The translations under genes and the position numbers were made by a program. The notes under the pieces are model-generated. The model was not told the origin of the DNA. It did no database searches and saw only the letters and a program-made list of their open reading frames with translations. Of a DNA stretch of 64,000 bases, positions 7,690 to 17,069 are shown piece after piece. This stretch comes from Bin87 sp964502995 (GTDB lineage Bacteria > Chloroflexota > Dehalococcoidia > Lucifugimonadales > UBA3495). Numbering within the stretch: position 1 is the first letter of the stretch; each line of letters opens with the position of its first letter. The DNA is taken from positions 1 to 64,000 of the forward strand of contig CAZCZB010000008.1 of the NCBI GenBank assembly GCA_964502995.1. The letters run 5' to 3'.

Positions 7690-8894
7690 GCGGTGTGGTA
7701 TTGGCCGACAGACGAGAGTGGCGGAACAGCTTCAGCAGGTTGTGGCCGGTGCAGATCGGGGACCATTCGACCTGAACCTTCTCCAATCCCCGCAGCAGGA
7801 ACTGCCGCAAGCCTCGGTCCTCCTTGATCTGGCCGAACACGGGCTCCACCGTCGCTATGCGTAGCGCGTATCTCTTGCGACCCCGTTTGGTCTGTCCGCC
7901 TATGGCGGACGGCGCATCCGGTCTCTGGGAGAGAGACCTTTGGGGATGCGTCCTTTGGGAGCCGCCGGCGGCTGGTGGCCGTGGCGGGTCTTTTCCGGCG
8001 CGATGAAGTGGTCGGCGCCCAGGGCCTGCAAATCGGCCACGGCCTGGGCCGAGTAGTAACCGGCGTCGGCGGACACCTCCATGGGCACCGCGCCCGCATT
8101 GGCGATGGTCTCCTAGATTATCACCACTGTCTGTCCGCCTTTGGCGGGTCCGACGTCTGGTTGGTGGCCTGGGCCGCCACGATCACCTGATATTCACTGT
8201 CCACCACCGCCTGGTCCGCCTGTGGCGGATAAGCCTGCAGGAACTCCCGTCCACCAGGCCCGGGCATGATGCGGGACTCCGGGTCAGTGAAGTTGCGCTG
8301 GGTCTGGTCCTCGGGCACCCCAGGGTGCTCCTTGCCTTCGGCCTCAGCCTGCTCGGCAGCGGCCCTGGCCTCGGCTTCCAGCGCCGCCAGCGCCTCCCCG
8401 ATCCTCTCCAACCGACCCTCCCGAAAGGACAACTCCTCCGGCAACTCATCACCGCGCTTGTCCCTGCCGTACTGCCGATCCTCCTCCTCGTCCACCTCTT
8501 GGGCGCGGCGCAGCAACTCGTCCACCTCATCCTGCAATTGCGCTGCCTTCTCTTTCATGCGCTTATGGCTCATCGCCCTGTGCTTCGATGCGTTGGCCCT
8601 GACCTTGGTGCCGTCCAGCGCCACGTGGCCCAACTACACCAGTCCCGCCCGCTGGCACAGCAACAATCCGCATGTGGCGGACTGGAACAATCCCGACCCG
8701 CCATAGGCGGACCGCCAGGTGGTCCTTGCGGAAGTCCGAGACGGTGCGGAAGTCGGTCGTGTTGTTGGGCGCCAGCACCCGGAAGGCGATGTCCTCGTGC
8801 AGCCTGATGGCGATGCGCCGCGATGACGGCGCCCCGACGGAGCAGGCGTACAGCAGCACCCTTACAATTGTCTGGGGATGGTAGGGCGGGTTCC
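7690..8894 (-). pseudogene. IS1182-family transposase remnant, several frameshifts
   Basis: On the minus strand the frames together give a recognisable IS1182-type transposase: an N-terminal part with LLYACSVGAPSSRRI and TDFRTVSDFRKDHL; a middle part GHVALDGTKVRANASKHRAM with the charged coiled region; then VSADAGYYSAQAVADLQALG; and a C-terminal part TVEPVFGQIKEDRGLRQFLL holding the last acidic catalytic residue. Continuity is broken at several points, most of them at inserted 17-19 bp palindromes, and a stop occurs near 8633. The N-terminus is missing. Non-functional; the family call is firm, the exact ends are not. Confidence 0.82.
7894..8713. repeat. Five TCCGCC-NNN-GGCGGA micro-palindromes inside the IS1182 remnant
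   Basis: Positions: 7894-7910 (GTCCGCCTATGGCGGAC), 8133-8150, 8214-8230, 8666-8682 and 8695-8713. Each is a 7-8 bp perfect or near-perfect stem with a three-base centre (TAT, TTT, TGT, ATG-like, ATA). Most coincide with breaks in the transposase reading frame. Confidence 0.85.
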
Positions 8895-8905
8895 GCGCCT
8901 TTCAC

Positions 8906-9250
8906 CCACGTAGCGGGCGGTGATCGAGCAAAGAGTCGTGGTCCGGCGGGCCGCTCTCTGAAATCAGTCGTAGTCTACGCGCGGACCGGGATTGATAGGG
9001 CCCGCGGTCCGTCGTCATGCGGGCCAGGATCTCTGAGGTTGGATCAGATGGTTGTTGGCCATGGCTGCTGACCGGTGTCTCGTACACGTTGGCCGGGTCG
9101 AAGGAAACCTGGTGCGCATCGTTCGCTCATTTTGGCGTACATTTGCGTCCATACGAGGAACAATCATGCACAATAACGACCATGAATGATTGTTTTACAC
9201 AGCGTGCGACTGCTCCTTTGCCGGATTGCGAATGTTTAGTCTCGGATTTA
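8906..9250. other. Gene-free spacer in the island
   Basis: About 345 bases between the IS1182 remnant and the terminator of the giant gene. No supported coding sequence or RNA seen; part of it may be the missing IS end. Confidence 0.5.
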
Positions 9251-9281
9251 CCGCCGGGCTTGCTGGCTGCAAACCCGGCGG
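9251..9281 (-). terminator. Hairpin downstream of the giant gene
   Basis: CCGCCGGG and CCCGGCGG form an 8-bp stem with a 15-base loop, 12 bases past the stop codon on the minus strand, followed by TAAAT. A weak terminator candidate. Confidence 0.45.
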
Positions 9282-9292
9282 AACTCCCTGGC

Positions 9293-12200
9293 TTATTCGG
9301 TGAGGCTACCGTCAACCGGATGGTCCGTGTAGGTTTCCCCGTCGCGGACAAACAGGTCGGCGTCGGTGCTGGCCGTACCGTATTTGATTGTCTCGCCCGA
9401 TTGGAGCCGGATCAACTTGTCGCCGTCGGCCTCGTTGGAATGACCTGAGCGGCTGATTCCGTCGGAGTCCGTGTCGCTGCTGGTTACGGTGTAGCTGAAC
9501 GTCATGGTGGCGCTCGCGTTGGGGGCAGAGACGTACGCCGCGTGGCGAGAGTCGTCGCCCAGCGTGAACGTGAAGTCCGGCGTGCCGGTCACGTTTACGA
9601 CCCGATTGAAGGTCACGGCGAAGGTGATACTGTCGCCGGCGCCGTAGGTGTCCGAGTCGGTTCCCTTGCTTGGCGTCGAAGTGATCTCGATGTCGATTAT
9701 GCGGGCGTCCTGGTCAACTCGCTGGTCGGCGTGGTAGCCGCTTGCGTCGCTGTCGATGATGGCGTCTTTCTTGTCGGCCGCGTTGCGAAAACCGTCCTTG
9801 ATGGAGTCGCCTGCGTCCAGGTCGACCGCGGTGCTGTTCGTGTTAACCTGAATCGCGCGCGGAGTGCTGTCGCTGTCGGTCAGCGTGTAGCTGAAGGCGA
9901 TCATGCTGTCCGTGGACTGTCCGCTGTCGTAGGTAGCTTCGCGCGAGTTGGTGCCGATTTGGATGTTGTAGCTGGGCGTACCCGTTACGGCAATCGGCCG
10001 GTTGAAGTACAGTCCGACGGTGACGGTGTCGCCGCTGGTGTAGTACCGGTCCACGCCGATCCCGCGGGGCTCGGAGATGAAGTCAACATGGGTGCTCAAT
10101 GGCGCTGCGTTCACGCCGTAGTCGGCGTCGGGCAGCATTGCCGCGTGGCCCAGGTCCGCGTTGACGAATCCCTGCAATCCGTTGGCGGGAACCGTTACGC
10201 CGTCGTCGTCTCTGTCGGACGCCGTCACCGTGTGTTGGAACACGATGTTGGGCGAGGCGGGCCCGCTGTGGGTTTTTGAGAGCGTGTGCGTCGTGCCACC
10301 GATCTCCAGCGGTAGGGTGAAGGATCCTGTTACCGGCGCGCTGAACGTGACGCCGATACTGATGGTCTCGCCGGTTTCAAATGACTTCCAGGTCCGGTTT
10401 GCCGGCGTTCCCAGCACGCCGATGTGTTTCACATGCGGTTTGTTGGTGGGCAGCTCCCGGCCTGAAATTTCGATCATGCACGTAGCGGCGTTCACGCTGT
10501 CGCCCTGGGGCGTATAGTTCCTTTCGCCGGAACGGGAGACCTGGTGTACTCCGAGGGGCATGTTCCAACCGTCCTCGGTTCCGGTGGTAGCCGTTGCCAG
10601 GTTCACCGTGGTGCAATGGCCGTTCAACGGCGACCGGTTGTCCCATACGTAGGCGTAATTGGTGCCGGGCGACAGGACGATGCTTGATGACGGCCGGTAA
10701 ACGGTGTCGCCGTCCCTTCCGTCGTCGTCCGGGGTCAGGAAATCCGTGCTGTGGAGTTGCCCGATCCGGTTTGTCGGTTGGCCTGATCCGTTGGTTTCGT
10801 AGAGCCATAGCTTGTGTTCGGTTGGCAAGACCAACCCGCCCTCGCCCCCGGGGTAGAAAAGCCTGTCCCAGAGGAACTCGAACGAATTGATCATGTACCC
10901 GTTGGTGTTGTCGCCGGTGTGGAATTGGGCGTTGCCCGTCTTCCACCGGGCGTCACCGTGGGGTACGGCAGCGTGGCCCAGGTTGCTTGCAATCGCGGTA
11001 AAGTCATCGATGATTGCGGACGTCTCCAGGGAACGTGTTCGTTCGACGCGTCCGTTGCCGTCGACGTGGAACTGGCCGGCTCGGATCCGTTTTCCGTAAT
11101 CGTCGCCGGTGAGCGTGTAGGTCAAACCGGTCTGGTCGCGGATCAGTTCGTTGTCCCGCCACCAGGCGTAGGCGACGGCGTTGATTCCATCACCGTCGGT
11201 GATCTGGCTGGCGTCCAGGGTCAGGGTTTCCCCGACCCGGTGGATTCCGGCCAGCCGAACGTCTCCCATGGGCGTCGCGTTCTTGGTGGTTGATGCGACC
11301 GATGTGTCATGGTCGGCGTGGATGGTGAACTGGATGGTCTTGGTAGTCGATTCGTTCGACCATTCCGATCCGCCTGCGACCGCCGTGAGGATGCCGGTGT
11401 CGATGCCCCATCCGGTTTCCGCGTTGGCGTCCAACGAGGTGGAACTGGTGGTTGCCAGGTCGTAGTTGGATGCTGTGTCGCGGTTGACGAACACGACCCA
11501 GTAGGTGGTGTCGGCTGACAGCACGGAACCTGGTATCTCCGGCGCGAAGAAGTGGTCCATGCCGGTACTCTTGTGCATGTTGTTGGCCTGGGCCGGACTG
11601 TCGAATTCGATCAGAGGCAGGCTCGGAGCGTTATCGCGGTCGGAGTACAGGAAGGCCACCGGTCGAGTGGTGTTGTCCACCCCTTCGGTTTCCGTGTAAC
11701 TCAGGTCCGCGGTCATCCAGCCGATGCGGTATCCGTCGGTTCGGTCGCCGGTAGTGAAAGCCGAGGCGTACCACCGTGAGTCTGTATCGTCCTTGCCGAC
11801 CGATACGGAGTCGAGGGTGTTATCGGCCGCGGACTGGTTGCCGACTGATTGTTTGAAGTCGGTGATGTCCGTGAGGGTGAGAGTGTAATCGCCGTAGTAC
11901 GTCTTGCGGCCTTCGTTGGTGAAGTCAGCCGGCTGGACATTGATGAAATACTCCCAGAAATAATTGTGAGCGTGGACGTCGAAGAACAGTCGGCCGTCGT
12001 TGCGGTAGTGGTCCCACGCCCCGCCGTCGTCGGGCGAGTCGATTCCGCCGCCCCGGTGAATGCCGGGGTTGTCGCCGAATTTCGCTCGGATTCGGTAGTG
12101 GCGCCAGTATTCGAGCTGGAGCTGGTACCAGTCGCCTCGGGTGCCGAAAACCCCGTCGTCGGCGTTGCGGCGCAGGTTGCCCGATGCCGGCTTGCCGGTG

Positions 12201-15200
12201 GTCAGGAGAGCCCAGGTGTTTTTGTTGGCCGGCATGTCCCAGTTCGCCGGCTCGAAGTCGGTGTGCGTGAGGGTGGCCCCGACGATTAGCAGGTGTAGCG
12301 GTCCGGTTGCGGTTGACCAGGCGGCAGTGCTGGTTGCACGCTGGCTCCGGCCGTTGCCGATGGTCCAACCGTCGTTGGAATCCGTCGTTTCGTTGCCGTT
12401 GGAGACTGTTACAACGACGATGTCTGCATCCGGGTTTCGGATTACCACCCAGTAGGTGGTGTTGGGTGACAAAACAGTGTTGTAGGGCGCTGTGAACGCG
12501 TATTCATCAGCGGTGATATTCAGGGCGTCTATGCTTGAAGGCGCAGTCAGCGTGTGCAGTTTTGCGCCCGGGGAACCGCTCCGGTCACTCCAGATGGTGA
12601 CTTCGGGCGTTCCGCCGTCGGTTTCGTTGGGAGACTTGGCCAATTTCACGGATACGGATTCCAGTCCGTGCCCGAACTTGCCGGGTCCGGTGGTGAACTT
12701 GGTTGCGGCCGACTCCTGAATGTCGGTGCGTGGGCGACCCACTATGACTGATGTGGAGGAAAACGTTTCCTGGTTTGAAACCAAAGTTTCCGTGGAAATC
12801 CTGGCCGGTGTAAGTGCGTTCACACCGCTGACCCTTGGCAGGGGCGGCGGGCTGTCAACGTTGGTGGTCGTTGCTTCTATGACCGCCTCGGTCCCCGTGC
12901 CCTGTGGGTTGATGGCGGAAACGCCGTACCAGTAGGTTGTTCCGCGCTCCAGGCCGCTGTTACCGTACGACGTGTTTGTGTTCCCGGTGTTGGCGGTAAT
13001 TTCCGTCAGGTTGTTGCGTGTTGGGCCGCGACGGATCCGGTAGCCTGTGATCCCCGGAGCGTTGGGCGCGGCCCAATAGAGTTCGATGACGTCGTTGGAA
13101 GCGGCAAAGTTGAGACCGCCGGGCGCTGATGGCGGCCGGTCGTGGTTGCTGCGCGTTCCGATGTTCTGTGCCTGGCCGCCTTTGGATGGGGGCGGGCTGA
13201 CCGGGACCGCCACGTTTGCGGATCGGCGGCCCTGGCCCACCGCGCTGTTGGCGGCGACTCGATAATGGTAACGGCCCGGCATGACAACACCGGTATCGCG
13301 GAAGGTTGTGACGGTTCCCGTGGTGGATCCCGCCGTCTTGGTATTGTTCCGGTCGTTGGTCCGGAAAATCGTGTAGCCCGTAATTGCGTTGTGGTCGGGC
13401 GCGGTCCAGGTCAGGGTTACCGTGGTCCCGTCGGCGCGGCCGCTGAGGTCGGTTGGCCGGTCAGGCCGGCAGCCAGCGTTGGCGATTTCCTGGATCAGAT
13501 GTGAGTCCGAATTTCGGATCACCGAGGTGACGTAGGTTCCCTGACCGTAGTCGCCCAGGGTGGCGTCGCTGGTGACGTCGAAGTAATGTTCACCGGTCTC
13601 GGTGGCGGTATAGTCGAAATAGTCCAGGTCAGCGGTGGATGGTCGCGTCCCCTGCACTGTGGATGAAATCTGGTTGCCATCGGGGCCGACCACGGCAAAG
13701 GCGATTGCGGCGGCGAGGCCGCAATTGCTGCCGTGTTCGCCGTGGACGAAGAAGGTGTAGGTTTCGTCCTTCTCCAGGTGGACGGCGAACCAGTCCCGGT
13801 CGCCGTTGTCTCCCGGAGCCTGGATGTATCCGTAAGACGGCTGATTGATGTGTATTACGCCGGCGGTGTCGCGGTTTTGTACGAGGTCGCTGTGCCACGG
13901 TTCTTCGTTGGCGCGTTCGGGGCTCCCGTTCAGGGTGAAGACCAGTCGGGCGGCGTTGTTGGACGATACGAAGCTTGTCGTCATTGCGTCGTTGTCTTCG
14001 TCCTGCGAGAGGCTCCAGCCGGTGTCGCTTCCGGCGCTCAGGTTGTGGTCTGTGCGGTAGGCCATGTTAGGCATGGCTTCGACCGCATAGACGTACATGG
14101 CGTAGGTAGTGTTGCCCTTCAGGCGCACTTCGCTGGCGGGTAGTATTAGGCGTGTGGTCTCGACCTTGACGGTCCTTAGCTCTGCGATGCGTTTGCCCGT
14201 GCCGGTACTGGGGTTGAAACCGGGACCGACTTCGTCCAGCGCGACGTAGAACTGCGGCTGGTCGTTGGCGTTGCTGGTCGTCGTTTCTAACTCTATGCTG
14301 GTCAGGTTGTACCCCAGCGGGTTCGAGCCGGTACGGATGCGCTGGACGATGTTGTTTTCGATGGAGACGCTCTGAGTCGTTCCGCCGGCGTTGCTGACCA
14401 GCACGCGTTCTTTCTCGGATGGTTTTGGAGTGGTCGTGGATGCTGTCGTGGACCATGGGCCGTGCTGGTTGCCGGCCACGGCGCGCACCCGGTAGTGGTA
14501 TCGAGTTGAACCCCTGGCGGCGGTGTGCCGGAAACTGGTGTCGGTTGAACCCGAGTCCTGGGTCAGCGTGGGCAGGTTGGCCGAGTCGGTTCCGCCCTGC
14601 ACCTGGTAACCCGTGATCCGGCGGTCGGTCGTGATCGACCAGTTGATGGTGACCGTTGCGTGGTCGCTGGCTGTGGCGGTCAGTTCCGTGGGTGTCGGAA
14701 TCGGGGAGGTTGCGGTGGTGGCGGACACCGTGGTGGTCGGAGCGCTTTCGGCGGATTCGTTCAGTGCAGCCACCGTGTAATGGTAGGTGGTGCCGGCGGT
14801 TACGCTGGTGTCCTCGTAGGAAACGGCAGTGCTGCCGGTGTTGTCCACCAAAACGTTGAGGCTGTCCGGTGATTCGCCGCGGCGGATCCGGTACCCGGTG
14901 ACGGTTTGGTTTGCCGGCGCGGTCCAGGACAAAGTGATGCCTGGGCTGTCTGTGGCGGCGGTTGCCGTCAGTCCGGTGGGCGGCGATACTGCAGCGGCCG
15001 GCACGGTTACCTCAACAACGGTCGAACCCGGTCCGGCGCCTGCGGCGTTGATCCCGGCCACCTGGTAGTGATAGGTGGCGCCGGCAGTTACGGTGGAGTC
15101 GGTGTACGACGTGTCCGTCGAAGCCGTGTCGGAGACCAGCGGGGTCAGTGCGTCGGCGGTGGCGCCGCGCTGGATGTTGAAGCCGGTTACGTTCTCACTG

Positions 15201-15721
15201 GCCGGCGGCGCGTTCCAGGTGAGCGTAACGCTGGGTGTGGCGGCGGCGGTGGCGGTGAGTCCGGTGGTTTGGCCAGGTGGGCTGCTGGAGACAACGCCGG
15301 TGAGGACTGCGGACCACGGCCCCGACCATGGGCCGTTATTATGGCCGCCGGAGTCGAAGCGCGCTCTGATTTGCATCTTGTACGTAGCGCCTTCGTCCAG
15401 CCCGGTCAGCGTGATCGAGGTGGCGGATCCCGCCAGGTATTCGTTGCCCCGTTGGGCTTCGTTTTCGTTTTGGTACGACAAGAAATCCAAGCCCTGGCGT
15501 GCCCAACGGATGCGGTAGCTGTCGGGCGCCGGGTTGGCGGTGGACCAGCTTATGGCCAGCGTGCCGGGGCTGTCGCTGCTCAGGGTGATGTTGGGAACGG
15601 CGGCCCCCTGTTGCGCGTCTGCCGGAGTAGCTATGATGAGCGTCGTTACGGCCAACGCGGTGAATATAGCGCTGAGGCGCACTGGGATTGAACGCAGGGG
15701 ATTCAGGTATTGCCACGTCAT
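9293..15721 (-). CDS. Giant secreted multidomain protein with fibronectin type III and Ig-like modules
   Basis: A 2142-residue secreted protein. It has an N-terminal signal peptide (basic start, hydrophobic SAIFTALAVTTLIIA, Ala-X-Ala cleavage context ADAQQ). Fibronectin-III domains lie at roughly 43-130, 150-245, 246-337, 340-430, 752-840 and 870-955 (each with TLTW/TISW and a TTYHYxVxA strand). Between and after them are four diverged copies of a ~150-residue beta module with a TTYxxxV ... GW signature (about 435-600, 985-1170, 1290-1420, 1520-1680), PPC-like segments near 620-740 and 1190-1280, an Ig-like domain (~1445-1515), and three ~100-residue C-terminal repeats with VTFxxPVxVTGTP-type strands. 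No LPXTG, transmembrane or other anchor is visible at the C-terminus (ends DHPVDGSLTE). Start supported by AAGGAG eight bases upstream. Probably an adhesin or matrix/host-interaction protein; inference. Cargo of the island, divergent from the regulator pair. Confidence 0.85.
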   Translation of the reverse strand: MTWQYLNPLRSIPVRLSAIFTALAVTTLIIATPADAQQGAAVPNITLSSDSPGTLAISWSTANPAPDSYRIRWARQGLDFLSYQNENEAQRGNEYLAGSATSITLTGLDEGATYKMQIRARFDSGGHNNGPWSGPWSAVLTGVVSSSPPGQTTGLTATAAATPSVTLTWNAPPASENVTGFNIQRGATADALTPLVSDTASTDTSYTDSTVTAGATYHYQVAGINAAGAGPGSTVVEVTVPAAAVSPPTGLTATAATDSPGITLSWTAPANQTVTGYRIRRGESPDSLNVLVDNTGSTAVSYEDTSVTAGTTYHYTVAALNESAESAPTTTVSATTATSPIPTPTELTATASDHATVTINWSITTDRRITGYQVQGGTDSANLPTLTQDSGSTDTSFRHTAARGSTRYHYRVRAVAGNQHGPWSTTASTTTPKPSEKERVLVSNAGGTTQSVSIENNIVQRIRTGSNPLGYNLTSIELETTTSNANDQPQFYVALDEVGPGFNPSTGTGKRIAELRTVKVETTRLILPASEVRLKGNTTYAMYVYAVEAMPNMAYRTDHNLSAGSDTGWSLSQDEDNDAMTTSFVSSNNAARLVFTLNGSPERANEEPWHSDLVQNRDTAGVIHINQPSYGYIQAPGDNGDRDWFAVHLEKDETYTFFVHGEHGSNCGLAAAIAFAVVGPDGNQISSTVQGTRPSTADLDYFDYTATETGEHYFDVTSDATLGDYGQGTYVTSVIRNSDSHLIQEIANAGCRPDRPTDLSGRADGTTVTLTWTAPDHNAITGYTIFRTNDRNNTKTAGSTTGTVTTFRDTGVVMPGRYHYRVAANSAVGQGRRSANVAVPVSPPPSKGGQAQNIGTRSNHDRPPSAPGGLNFAASNDVIELYWAAPNAPGITGYRIRRGPTRNNLTEITANTGNTNTSYGNSGLERGTTYWYGVSAINPQGTGTEAVIEATTTNVDSPPPLPRVSGVNALTPARISTETLVSNQETFSSTSVIVGRPRTDIQESAATKFTTGPGKFGHGLESVSVKLAKSPNETDGGTPEVTIWSDRSGSPGAKLHTLTAPSSIDALNITADEYAFTAPYNTVLSPNTTYWVVIRNPDADIVVVTVSNGNETTDSNDGWTIGNGRSQRATSTAAWSTATGPLHLLIVGATLTHTDFEPANWDMPANKNTWALLTTGKPASGNLRRNADDGVFGTRGDWYQLQLEYWRHYRIRAKFGDNPGIHRGGGIDSPDDGGAWDHYRNDGRLFFDVHAHNYFWEYFINVQPADFTNEGRKTYYGDYTLTLTDITDFKQSVGNQSAADNTLDSVSVGKDDTDSRWYASAFTTGDRTDGYRIGWMTADLSYTETEGVDNTTRPVAFLYSDRDNAPSLPLIEFDSPAQANNMHKSTGMDHFFAPEIPGSVLSADTTYWVVFVNRDTASNYDLATTSSTSLDANAETGWGIDTGILTAVAGGSEWSNESTTKTIQFTIHADHDTSVASTTKNATPMGDVRLAGIHRVGETLTLDASQITDGDGINAVAYAWWRDNELIRDQTGLTYTLTGDDYGKRIRAGQFHVDGNGRVERTRSLETSAIIDDFTAIASNLGHAAVPHGDARWKTGNAQFHTGDNTNGYMINSFEFLWDRLFYPGGEGGLVLPTEHKLWLYETNGSGQPTNRIGQLHSTDFLTPDDDGRDGDTVYRPSSSIVLSPGTNYAYVWDNRSPLNGHCTTVNLATATTGTEDGWNMPLGVHQVSRSGERNYTPQGDSVNAATCMIEISGRELPTNKPHVKHIGVLGTPANRTWKSFETGETISIGVTFSAPVTGSFTLPLEIGGTTHTLSKTHSGPASPNIVFQHTVTASDRDDDGVTVPANGLQGFVNADLGHAAMLPDADYGVNAAPLSTHVDFISEPRGIGVDRYYTSGDTVTVGLYFNRPIAVTGTPSYNIQIGTNSREATYDSGQSTDSMIAFSYTLTDSDSTPRAIQVNTNSTAVDLDAGDSIKDGFRNAADKKDAIIDSDASGYHADQRVDQDARIIDIEITSTPSKGTDSDTYGAGDSITFAVTFNRVVNVTGTPDFTFTLGDDSRHAAYVSAPNASATMTFSYTVTSSDTDSDGISRSGHSNEADGDKLIRLQSGETIKYGTASTDADLFVRDGETYTDHPVDGSLTE

Positions 15722-16201
15722 TGATCAATCTCCTTGTCGCTATCTGCTATCCGGGCCGGCGCGGGTTGCGGCTCCGGATTTCCGGGGCTGGTACGGATTG
15801 CCGATGGGGCATCCCGTTTTTCGCCCTTGATCCGTACTGGTCGAATTAGTACGAATATATTAGCATACGACACTATAACAGCAGAATAATGCTATTGAAA
15901 GATGGCAGTACCGTTTTACCGATGATGGGATTATATGGATTTATGCTCCATTACTGACACGTAATCGCCGTGAACGGTGCTATTATGCAAAGAATTCGCC
16001 TGGCAACTCCGTGTTAGCTTACGCGCACGATGAACTTTAAGTCCGAGGCGTTAGAATCTAATTCAGAACCAGGGGCGCTCGCGGCGCAGGGTGGTTCCGG
16101 GATGGATGGCGTTTCTGCGTCAATCAGCCTCGGCGAATTCATCCGCCGGCGTTGATTATTGATATCATGATGCTATATTGGTAGTTCAGGGCTATTAGGA
16201 A
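15722..16201. promoter_or_regulatory. 480-bp AT-richer divergent intergenic region
   Basis: Separates the giant gene from the LuxR regulator and is visibly more AT-rich than the rest. It holds a sigma70-like promoter for the rightward gene and a small inverted repeat GTACT/AGTAC near 15833-15852. Likely site where the LuxR protein acts; inference. Confidence 0.5.
16152..16179 (+). promoter_or_regulatory. Sigma70-like promoter of the PAS-LuxR gene
   Basis: TTGATT (16152-16157) and TATATT (16174-16179) with a 16-base spacer, about 22 bases before the TTG start at 16202. Confidence 0.55.
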
Positions 16202-17044
16202 TTGAGTAATTTGACTACATCATCCGAGGATCGTGTTTCTGGACGGTACGCCGTTAAGTCGGTATCGTTCAATGTGCCGGTTGCATCGGGATCGGAAATC
16301 AGCTTCAGCGCTGCATCGCCGTCTTATAACGAAATGGCGGCGGTGTTGGCTTGGAAAGGCGACTTTGTGACGTCGGACGGATTATTTACGTTGCTGTCGT
16401 TTGCCCCCTGTGGCGTTTACGCGGTGACGATGGATCAGAGCGTGGTCTTCTGGAACCGCGCTGCTGAGCGTATTACGGGACACTTGGCTCACGAGGTAAT
16501 CGGCCGCAAGTGTTATGAGATCGGAGCGGCCCCCAACCATCGCGGGCTTACCGAGGAATGCGTTGCCGGCTGTGCGTTGATGAAGCACGTACGCGCCGGA
16601 CTGGTGCCGGCGCGTACAATGGTCCGATTGTTGTGTTCGGACGGTCAGCGGAAATGGGTCACGGTCAACCCGATGGTGGTGGACGGTGTGGTTGGCGATG
16701 CTCCACTGATGATACATCTGTTTGACGAAACTCCCGAGGCCCTGGGCAGGACTGGGGGTTCTTTGTCCGACGCCGTGGAGGAATCTGACGGTCGTTACGA
16801 TGTGGGCGCCATGGCGCCTGAGGGCTCCAATGGGGTTGAACAAACGGGGCTGAGTCGGCGCGAAATGCAGGTGTTGTACTTGCTTTCCGAGGGGCGAAAT
16901 AACGCGGAGATTTCCGCCGCCCTGTCCATAAGTCTTTACACTGTGCGCAATCATGTTAGAAACGTGAGGAAAAAGTTGGGTGCCGCAACTAAATTGGAAG
17001 CGGTCATAAATGCCGTCCGAATGGGCGTAATCACGTTGAGATGA
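16202..17044 (+). CDS. PAS-domain LuxR-type transcriptional regulator
   Basis: Up to 280 residues. Residues ~60-185 form a PAS domain (GVYAVTMDQSVVFWNRAAER then ITGHLAHEVIGRKCYEI); the C-terminal ~60 residues are a LuxR/FixJ helix-turn-helix with SRREMQVLYLLSEGRNNAEI and SLYTVRNHVRNVRKKLGA. No receiver domain precedes it, so input is probably by the PAS domain, which carries several Cys residues (ECVAGCALMKH). The start is uncertain: TTG 16202 just follows AGGA and a promoter; an in-frame ATG at 16332 is the alternative and would still keep the PAS domain. The next gene follows after 25 bases, an apparent operon. Likely regulates the divergent giant gene. Confidence 0.8.
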   Translation: MSNLTTSSEDRVSGRYAVKSVSFNVPVASGSEISFSAASPSYNEMAAVLAWKGDFVTSDGLFTLLSFAPCGVYAVTMDQSVVFWNRAAERITGHLAHEVIGRKCYEIGAAPNHRGLTEECVAGCALMKHVRAGLVPARTMVRLLCSDGQRKWVTVNPMVVDGVVGDAPLMIHLFDETPEALGRTGGSLSDAVEESDGRYDVGAMAPEGSNGVEQTGLSRREMQVLYLLSEGRNNAEISAALSISLYTVRNHVRNVRKKLGAATKLEAVINAVRMGVITLR

Positions 17045-17069
17045 TCGCTGGTATGGAGGCTTTGGACCG

